Shown in pieces: positions 54,101 to 64,000 of a stretch of 64,000 nucleotides of DNA. Every line of letters starts with the position of its first letter. Position 1 is the first letter of the stretch. Under the pieces are notes generated by a model that saw only the letters and a program-made list of their open reading frames with translations, was not told where the DNA came from and made no database searches. The DNA is from Ephydatia muelleri (lineage: Eukaryota; Porifera; Demospongiae; Spongillida; Spongillidae). The stretch covers positions 3,772,789-3,836,788 of the forward strand of contig JABACO010000012.1 in assembly GCA_013339895.1 (NCBI GenBank), written 5' to 3'. A program made the position numbers and the translations under genes.

Positions 54101-57100
54101 AATCCTGCTATTTGCACCTTATTATTCGTTCTTCTCCATGCAGGGAAATGAATGTATTGCTGCAGACCTTGCTACTTTGTTCAAAAACTCGCACAAATGA
54201 TATAAGCTACTACGACTGATACCATGATAGGGCACATCGATATTGAGCTTCCCGCCTAGGTGATTTGGATTATGCATGTGCATGTTTTAATTACTGATCA
54301 ATACGAAAGTTGAGAATTGGATCGTGCATGTACATGTTTTTATTACCAAATAATACACAAGTTTAAACATTAATCGAACGTGACACCCACCTAAATCATT
54401 TCTCTAGTAGTTACAAGTTTGATAAAAAAAAAGAAACTAACAATTACGTCAGCTATACTAGCCTGCAAATAGTATAATCATAATCATCGTGGTGTCACGA
54501 TCAAAATAAGAGGTTGGTTTTGAGCATCCAATCTGCAACTATGTTTCATTTTCATGCTTGCCAACAACTACACTGAAGGAAGTACCACTGACCCTGTGCC
54601 TACGCCTCTATTAATTGACTAAAACCTTTCAGACAAATTGTATCATAGAATGAAGTTAAGTTACCACGCATGTACATGCCTGTTGTACATGACGCGCGGA
54701 GTACACAAAATGTTCATCAATCACTTATCCTTTGAGATCAAAGATACATCTTTAGTCAAAGCACATTGTGCTCTATTACGGGAAACACGGCGCAACGATT
54801 GTGGAGAAATGAACGGCACACTTGAAGATATTAGGAACGTCACGTGTAGATTCTCGCAACCAATTCAGGTAAGTGACTGAAATTTATAATGATTAGAAAC
54901 TAATTTATTTATTTTTTGACAGAACGTCCAAGAGCCTTATGCGGATTCCTGTAACAAAGTAATTGACGTACTATGTGTACTTGCAGATATCAATGCAGCA
55001 ATCAACTCAGCAAAACAAAGCCTACTGGATACGAATTACGGAAGAGACGCTCATCATCACAGTGAAACTAAAAACTGGCTTGGTAGTATTTTTTTTACAG
55101 TTTCATAATATACAATGCCACATTATAAACACAACGGAGAACATTATGCATTTAAATTATCATTGAATACTCAGTTGACTTTATTAGTGATCCATGTATT
55201 CCAAACATGTAAATGTGTGCCTAACGTGTAGTTAAGTTCATGCAAGATAATATTGAATGGTGCAATAGCTGCAGCAACAAGAACATAAACGATGTACGAT
55301 CGCATATAGACCATTTTTTCACCCGTAAAAGCTGCACCAACATGTTTAAATGTATATTAGGTGACACTGACGTATATGAGATTACGGAGCAGTCACATTG
55401 CACTTGAAAAAGGTCCTACCACTCACTCAAACTACAGTGTTTGGAAAGCTATAACTTTTGAGATACTAATTCAAATATCATGCATATGGTGTTAGTGTAC
55501 TGCATTTGTGTTACTTTATAGATAGAAGTAAAATCTTTGTACAACACACATTATGAATTAGAAAAAACCTTCATGTGCCTAACTTGGATCCGTTAATTTA
55601 TGACGATCGTAATGCCAATTGATCTCAATTACGACGATGGAAAATACCTAACTTTAAGAACCGCATTAAACTAGGATGCAATCAGGATGAATTCCGATGT
55701 CTTGTTTGATATCCAAGGAATATCAAACTGCACGGGAATATATCGGTAAAAAAAAGAAAAAGTACTGTGAAATTACGATGACACACGACTGAGTGGAAAT
55801 GTTGAGTGACTTTCTATATACCTCCACCTCTACCACTTCAAACACGTACACCCCATCTCAGCATGGATCCAGTGTCGTCTGACGTTAGTGGTGTTTTCGT
55901 ATTTTTATTATTCCATTATTATTTTTAAAACGATAAACGTACAATAAGTGAGTATAAGAATCCAAAACAAGGAAACGAATAAGACACGCCCAATGTCTAC
56001 TTTGACAGTGGAAAATGCACGATCATATCCCCGAATACAAATTCTTATTAAGTGACGTAATCGCTCCCTGAATATACATTATGTTAGTTATGTATTGCAC
56101 GTATTTTACTAATATGTAATATGGTATTAGAGTGTAGATTGCAGATAATATTGCTGGATGGTCATGGCGAAGAATTGAGATCAATATATTTGTTTTCGCG
56201 CTGGTACCAACCTTTGTTATTCTTAAGTCATATATGGGCCACTATTGATTGCATACAGTAAAAAATATCAGAAATTGAAAAAGAACATAAATTCAAACGC
56301 AAACAATGTCCCGCTTGTAATGCGGTATTGCATTATGATATTGTAACAAACATACTACTAAGCCAGTTTTTAGTTTCACTGAGATAATGCGCGTTTCTTC
56401 CGTAATTCGTATCCAGGATGCTTTGTTTTGCTGATATGATTGCTGCATTGATATCTGCAAGTACACATAGTACGTCAATCACTTTGTTACAGGAATCCGC
56501 ATAAGGCTCTTGGACGTTCTAAGGTAAAAGAAGAATTATTTACCAATTATTGTATATTTCACAGTCACGTACCTGAATTGGTTGCGAGAATTTACACGTG
56601 ACGTTCCTAATCTTTTCAAGGGTGCCGTTCATTTCTCCACAACCGTTGCGCCGTGTTTCCCGTAATAGAGCACAATGTGCTTTGAATAAAGATGTATTTT
56701 TGATCTAAAAGGATAAGTGATTGATGAACATTTTGTGTACTCCGCGTGTCATGTACAACACACATGTACATGCCGTTAGCTGCACTATTGGTAACTTACA
56801 CTCATCCTTTGATACAATTCTTCTAAAAGGTTTAAATCAGTTAAAAGAGGCGAAGCCACTGGATCAGTGGTACTTCCTTCAGTGTATTTGTTGGTAAGGA
56901 TGAAAATGAAACACGCTGTTGCCACTTGGATTCTCGAAGAAAGAGAACACATTGTTCTTTGATTGTAATCGTGACACCACGAGGATGATATTTATACTAT
57001 TTGAAGGTACAAATGACGTAATTGTTTATACAATTGATGAGAGAAATACATGTAAGTTACTAGGTGGGTTTCACGTCCGGTTAATAGGTAAACATTATTG

Positions 57101-60100
57101 TTACTTAGTAATTCAAATACGATCCAAATCACCTAAGCGGGAAGATCAAACAAATTTCCCTATCATGGTCTCATTCGGAATAGCCTATACCATACTTGTG
57201 TGCATGTTCAGAGTGTTTGAATGACGTAGCCAGGTCTGCAGCAATACATGCACAACATGATTCTGTTTGTGCATGAAGAAGAACGAAGCCGTTCTCAAAT
57301 ATTATTTTACAGAACGTCTCGCGTGAATTTTGCAAGCACTGATGCTGATGTGTCATCGACTTCCTATACTATACTCAATGACATTGTAAGTTGGGGTATG
57401 GTATGGAATGGTATTTGTATCAGTTATGATGTGGCAGGGCAATCATTCATGTCTCGTGGTCTGTGCACATGTAAACTTTCTTCGAAGAGGGAATTTATTG
57501 GCATTCATGTTTACGACAGAAGCGCAAGCACATTCCCGTTATCAAATAATGTTAGTCAGAACGTAGAATGATGCAATTTTTCTCTTGACAGAAATGGTCA
57601 CATCCGCTGCCAAACCTTTATTGCAGCTATACAAACGATTTACTTGTGTATAGTTAAGGTCTTCGAGTATTCTAATGTCGCGTAGTAGAGCCCTACGTTC
57701 TGGCTGACTAGTTTTGATAACAGGAATGATCTTGGACTTCTTTCATAAACGTGAAGTATACGGCAGAAGTGCATGCCCATTAACCTCAATAGGTTCAAAT
57801 TTTGCAAAACTATTGTGATAGAGTATAAGCTTAGTTTGTTAAGCATTACAATTATGTCCTTTTACTATAAGATAGCACCAAATTTCTTCCACCCCTGCAT
57901 ACCTGCCTTCACTTTCTGTCCGTCCCTCCCCTCCAAATTTATTTAATATAATCGTAATTTGAAACTGAAATGCTTTGCCCCTCCCCCTCCCTGATCTTAT
58001 ACATGTATATATAATATCTGCTATACTAGATGTTTATCATAGTTTTCGACTCATTTCTGGTTTTATATCTAGCTCCAATCAATGCATGCAACACGAAACA
58101 TGAATAAAGTGCTAACGTGTATCATAAGTATGAGTACGGTAAGTGTTTGGAACGAATGAATTTTGAGATACTAATTCAAATATCATGCATAAGGTGTCAT
58201 TGTACAGCATTTGTGTTGCTTCATAGAAAGTAAAATCTTTGTACAACACGTATTATGAATTAGAAAACATCTTGAAGTGCATAACTTTGATCAGTTAATT
58301 TGGTACGATCGTATTGTCATTTGAGAAGTTTTCTTCTTGACTCAATGGACAGTACTGACAGCAATCGCTTCAGTTCTGCAAACACATTCTCGGTCTCACT
58401 TTCGCTCCGAAGCCTGCTTGGAGAGTAACTTCTTCTTGGTACCGAGCTCGCATTGTAGCCCGTTTGGAGTGGGCGTCTTCATGGTACCGCTTTGTCTCCC
58501 TTAGCGTGGACTTGGGGACTTCTTCCTAACGTGCTGATAATGCTATCAAGAAAGGACCGTCGGCTGGCAAAACTTTTCTGTAACTATAAGTAAATGAGTC
58601 CTCAAACAGGGAGGAAGCAATCGCATAGGCTTTGAAACCTGGGATTGATCCATTTAAGTTTCTCATCAATTCGTCTCATAGCAACAACGGAAACCACATA
58701 GGAATGTATACCGCCGGCATTTCTTCGATGAGGAACACAGTATACACTGGCTTCAAGATACGTTTCCGACAGAAGTGCAAGGACATCCTCGTTAACAAAC
58801 GAAGTAAGCCTCAATGCGCGTGACGGGATTGTTGAAAGTGTCGTAACAATTACACACTTAACCATTACTTGGTTGAATGTGAGAACATGCCGATGTGTTT
58901 ACATAACAGCAGTTTTTTTATACATGTAAGTGCTTAATTAGCTTCTTAAACACACCGACACTCATTTATCAATGTTGATGATGGAACATTCGTCAAAACA
59001 GAAAAAATTAAATCAAAGCCGGATGGAAAAATGGTTTAACCAGGATAGAATCCAGACGGAAGCGTAATACACATTGCGGGATGCAATTCTAATGGAAATT
59101 GAGAATGTACGACGATGGAAAATAAGGACCGCATTAAACCAGGATGAAATCAGGATGAATGTCATGTTTAATAACCAAAGAACATCAAACGGGACGGGAA
59201 TAAGTCGGTACAAAATAAAAAGCATTGTAGAATTAGGATTACACACGACTGAATGGAAATGTTGAGTGCCTTTCTATATACCTCCACCTCTACCACTTCA
59301 AACACATCTCTGCCTGGGTCCAGCATCGTCTGACGTTAGTGGTGTTTTCGCATTATCATTATTACTTTTAAAAAGGTAAACGTACAATAAGTAAGTATAA
59401 GTATCCATAACAAGGAATGGATGTAGACACGCCCAATGTGATCTTTTGCCATGGAACATGCCAGATCGTATCCCCCCAAAAATAATCCTTATTAAGTGAC
59501 GTAATCTGCTCCCCTGAATACGCATAATGTTATTTATGTATTGCACGTATTTTACTAATATGTAATATGGTGTAGTAGAGTGTAAATTGAAGATAAGATG
59601 AGAAAGATTGCTGCCTGGTCATGGCGAAGAATTGAGATCGATATATTTGTTCTCGTGCTGGCATCCGCATTATAGCGTCTACTAGGAAGAGCATAACAGA
59701 AAAAGTTGAGCGTGCCTTGTGCTCGTGTATGACAGCTGCCACACCCAAAATTGTGTCGAGTCAATGCTTGAGGGATTCATCATTGATATAGAGCACCAGG
59801 TATGTAAGTTATAAATCAAGCATTAAGAATCAAGCATTGATTCGACGGGTTATATTTGTTGTTGTTGTTGGTTTGGAAAGCAACCATGCACTGCACAAAT
59901 GTAGTTACGTATACGTAATCTACATTCAACGCATACAATGACGAAACATCTGTTACTTCAATGTCACATGTATATTCAATAATGTTGCATGTATCACTTG
60001 CATTCTGGTCATACCAACCTTTGTTATTAAGTCATATATGGGCCACTATTGATTGCATACAGTAAAATAAATCAGAAATTGTAAAAAAGCATAAATTCAA

Positions 60101-63100
60101 ACGCAAACAATGTCCCGCTTGTAATGCGGTATTGTATTATGATATTGTAACAAACATACTACTAAGCCAGTTTTTAGTTTCACTGAGATAATGCGCGTCA
60201 CTTCCGTAATTCGTATCCAGTATGCTTTGTTGTGTTGATATGATTGCTGCATTGATATCTGCAAGTACACATAGTACGTCAATCATTTTGTTACAGGAAT
60301 CCGCATAAGGCTCTTGGACGTTCTAAGGAAAAACAAGAATTATTAGCCAATTATTGTATATATCACAGTCACTTAGTACCTGAATTGGTTGCGAGAAATT
60401 ACACGTGACGTTCCTAATATCTTCAAGGGTGTCGTTCATTTCTCCACAACCGTTGCGCCGTGTTTCCCGTAATAGGTCACAATGCGCTTTGAATAAAGCT
60501 TCATCTTTGATCTATAAAAGGATAAGTGATTGATGAACATTTTGTGTACTCACGCGCGTCATGTGCAACACACATGTACATGCCGTTAGCTGCACTATTG
60601 GTAACTTACCTTCATCCTTTGATACAATTCTTTTAAAAGGTTTAAGTCCGTTAAAAGAGGCGAAGCCACTGGATCAGTGGTACGTCCTTCAGTGTATTTG
60701 TTGGTAAGGATGAAAATGAAGCACGCTGTTGCCACTTGGATTCTCGAAGTAAGCGACCACATTGTTCTTTGATTGTAATCGTGACACCACGAGGATGATA
60801 TTTATACTATTTGAAGGTACAACTGACGTAATTGTCTATACAATTGATGAGAGAAGTTACTGCGTGGGTTTCACGTCCGGTTAATAGGTAAACTTAATTT
60901 TAACTTGGTATAATTAAAATATGATCCAAATCACCTGATCAATCATATTGCCCGATCAAGGTCTCATTCGGAATAACCTATATCATTTGTGTGTGTGTGT
61001 GTGTTCAGTGTGTTTGAATGACGTATGACGTAGCCAGGTCTGCAGCAATACATGCACATCATGATTCATGATTCACTTCTGTTTGTGCATGAAGAAGAAC
61101 GAAGCCGTTCTCAAATATTATTTTTACAGAACGTCTCGCGTGAATTTTGCAGCACTGATGCTGATGTGTCATCGACTTCTTATACTATACTCTTTGCAGC
61201 ATGATACAAAAGGAAGATAATTTATCTTTAAGTTGTTATTGCAGTGTTTATTCAAGCTAGATATCAAACCATCAATTTAATGTCACATAGTAGAGCCCTA
61301 CGTTCTGACTTACTTGCGTTGATAACGGGAATGTGCTGAACCTCTACTTCTACGATTTCATATTGCTTATAGACACAATTTTACACGCTTTGGAACTGAA
61401 GATATAAATGCAATTAAGTTTCTCATCGATCACCTAATAGTAACAACGAAACCATCTATGAATGTATACATTTCTTTATAGAGGAAGAACAATATACAAT
61501 GGCTTAACGTGAAGTGAGTGCATACCCATTTACCTCATGAGGTTCATATTTGGCAAAATTATTTAATTTTGATAGGACTTTAGTTTGTTAAGCATCACAA
61601 TTATGTCCTTTTAACAAGTTAGCATGCACCACATTTCTCCCATTCCCTCCCTAAGGACATCCATCAATGCATCTCTCTCTCCCTCCCTGCCTTCACTCTC
61701 CACCCCTCCCTCACCTTCCAACATATTTAATATAATCCTAATTAGAAAACTGAAAGATTTTGCCCCTAGGTGTCCCTCCCTGATCTAATAGCTATAATAT
61801 CTGCTATACCAGATGTTTATTGTAGCTTTCGATTCATTTCTGGTTTGATAACAAGCTTCATTAATCAATGCAACATGACACATAGTGCTAACGAATTTTG
61901 TGTGTGGTACAATGTGTCAATGTCACATAAAATCAGCGTTTGCATAATTCGCGCGATATTTTCTGTAAAATAAAATTCAATAAAGAAATCCTGCTATTTG
62001 CACCTTATTATTCGTTCTTCTCCATGCAGGGAAATAAATGTATTGCTGCAGACCTTGCTACTTTGTTCAAAAACTCGCACAAATGATATAAGCTACTACG
62101 ACTGATACCATGATAGGGCACATCGATATTGAGCTTCCCGCCTAGGTGATTTGGATTATGCATATGCATGTTTTAATTACTGATCAATACGAAAGTTGAG
62201 AATTGGATCGTGCATGTACATGTTTTTATTACCAAATAATACACAAGTTTAAACATTAATCGAACGTGACACCCACCTAAATCATTTCTCTAGTAGTTAC
62301 AAATTCGATTAAAAAAAAGAAACTAACAATTACGTCAGCTATACTAGCCTGCAAATAGTATAATCATAATCATCGTGGTGTCACGATCAAAATAAGAGGT
62401 TGGATTTGAGCATCCAATCTGCAACTATGTTTCATTTTCATGCTTGCCAACAACTACACTGAAGGAAGTACCACTGACCCTGTGCCTACGCCTCTATTGA
62501 TTGACTAAAACCTTTCAGACAAATTGTATCATAGAATGAAGTTAAGTTACCACGCATGTACATGCCTGTTGTACATGACGCGCGGAGTACACAAAATGTT
62601 CATCAATCACTTATCCTTTTAGATCAAAGATACATCTTTATTCAAAGCACATTGTGCTCTATTACGGGAAACACGGCGCAACGATTGTGGAGAAATGAAC
62701 GGCACACTTGAAGATATTAGGAACGTCACGTGTAGATTCTCGCAACCAATTCAGATAAGTGACTGAAATTTATAATGATTAGAAACTAATTTATTTATTT
62801 TTTGACAGAACGTCCAAGAGCCTTATGCGAATTCCTGTCAAAGTGATTGACGTACTACGTGTACTTGCCGATATCAATGCAGCAATCAACTCAGCAAAAC
62901 AAAGCATACTGGATACGAATTACGGAAGAGACGCTCATCATCACAGTGAAACTAAAAACTGGCTTGGTAGTATTTATTTTACAATTTCATAATATACAAT
63001 GCCACATTATAAACGCAACTGAGAACATTATGCATTTAAATTATCATTGAATACTCAGTTGACTTTATTAGTGATCCATGTATTCCAAACGTGTAAATGT

Positions 63101-64000
63101 GTGCCTAACGTGTAGTTAAGTTCATGCAAGATAATATTGAAGGTGCAATAGCTGCAGCAACAAGAACATAAACGATGTACGATCGCATATGGACCATTTT
63201 TTCACCCGTAAAAGCTGCACCAACATGTTTAAATGTATATTAGGTGACACTGACGTATGTGAGATTACGGAGCAGTCACATTGCACTTGAAAAGGTCCTA
63301 CCACTCACTCAAACTACAGTGTTTGGAAAGCTATAACTTTTGAGATACTAATTCAAATATCATGCATATCGTGTTAGTGTACTGCATTTGTGTTACTTTA
63401 TAGATAGCAGTAAAATCTTTGTACAACGCACATTATGAATTAGAAAACACCTTCATGTGCCTAACTTGGATCCGTTAATTTATGACGATCGTAATGCCAA
63501 TTGATCTCAATTACGACGATGGAAAATACCTAACTTTAAGAACCGCATTAAACTAGGATGTAATCAGGATGAATTCCGATGTCTTGTTTGATACCCAAGG
63601 AAAATCAAACTGCACGGGAATATATCGGTAAAAAAAAAAAAAAAGGACTGTGAAATTACGATGACACACGACTGAGTGGAAATGTTGAGTGACTTTCTAT
63701 ATACCTCCACCTCTACCACTTTAAACAAGTACACCTCATCTCAGCCTGGATCCAGTGTCGTCTGACGTTAGTGGTGTTTTCGTATTTTTATTATTCTATT
63801 ATTATTTTTAAAACGATAAACGTACAATAAGTGAGTATAAGAATCCAAAACAAGGAAACGCACCCAATGTCTACTTTGACAGTGGAAAATGCACGATCGT
63901 ATCCCCGAATACAAATTCTTATAAAGTGACGTAATTGCTCCCTGAATATACATTATGTTAGTTATGTATTGCACGTATTTTACTAATATCTAATATGGTA

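Larger units (their letters stand above)
29728..64000. repeat. Large complex tandem array, basic unit about 3.8 kb
   Basis: The marker GAAGCCTGCTTGGAG starts units at 29728, 37934, 41728, 49640 (one base changed) and 58402. Unit 1 is 8206 bp including a 4.4-kb retrotransposon (about 3.8 kb without it) and unit 2 is 3794 bp. Units 3 (7912 bp) and 4 (8762 bp) are double, each holding a direct gene copy, an inverted diverged copy and a second direct copy. The last is cut by the right edge. Units are a few percent different. Each carries the secreted-protein gene described below. Confidence 0.95.

Overview
The window is animal nuclear DNA, most likely from a marine invertebrate. Coding regions are split by short GT-AG introns (about 55-100 bp in several genes), the sequence is AT-rich, and much of it is DNA transposons, an LTR retrotransposon, foldback elements and tandem repeats. 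The transposon types (Ginger relics with ULP1/PHD/OTU tails, MULE, piggyBac, hAT) and the recurrent TACATGTA-type words suggest a sponge or similar basal animal. That is an inference; I cannot name a species.

Region 1 (1-11.2 kb). An intact-looking piggyBac element on the minus strand (open at the left edge, one 59-bp intron) lies just upstream of the first visible exon of a plus-strand CD2BP2/U5-52K-type GYF gene. Five exons of that gene can be assembled (2834-11214). Its last intron (5.7 kb) holds a 135-164-bp tandem repeat, a small inverted-repeat element and unrecognised ORFs.

Region 2 (11.2-29.7 kb) is a transposon graveyard with a few host exons: a TIR element interrupted by a hAT relic (12.9-15.1 kb), two convergent Ginger-type integrase relics (one with ULP1 and PHD tails, one with an OTU tail), two exons of a small PB1-like gene, and a complete 4384-bp MULE with perfect 75-bp TIRs and a 9-bp target duplication. 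The MULE encodes a spliced transposase-ULP1-PHD polypeptide broken by one stop codon and one frameshift. Then come short palindrome-ended elements, an 18-bp minisatellite, a gag relic, a Shisa-like membrane gene (minus strand), and an 807-bp foldback element in that gene's intron.

Region 3 (29.7-64 kb) is one large complex array of about 3.8-kb units. Each unit carries a three-exon minus-strand gene whose exons are too short to stand out as long ORFs. Joined, they encode a 156-residue predicted secreted protein (signal peptide, five mature cysteines, N-glycosylation sequons, helix-rich look) of no family I recognise. Seven direct copies (four fully open) and three inverted, decayed copies are visible. 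The open copies share a TATAAATA promoter. A young gypsy-type retrotransposon with only 73-bp LTRs has inserted into exon 3 of the first copy. This array is the best candidate for an undescribed system in the window.
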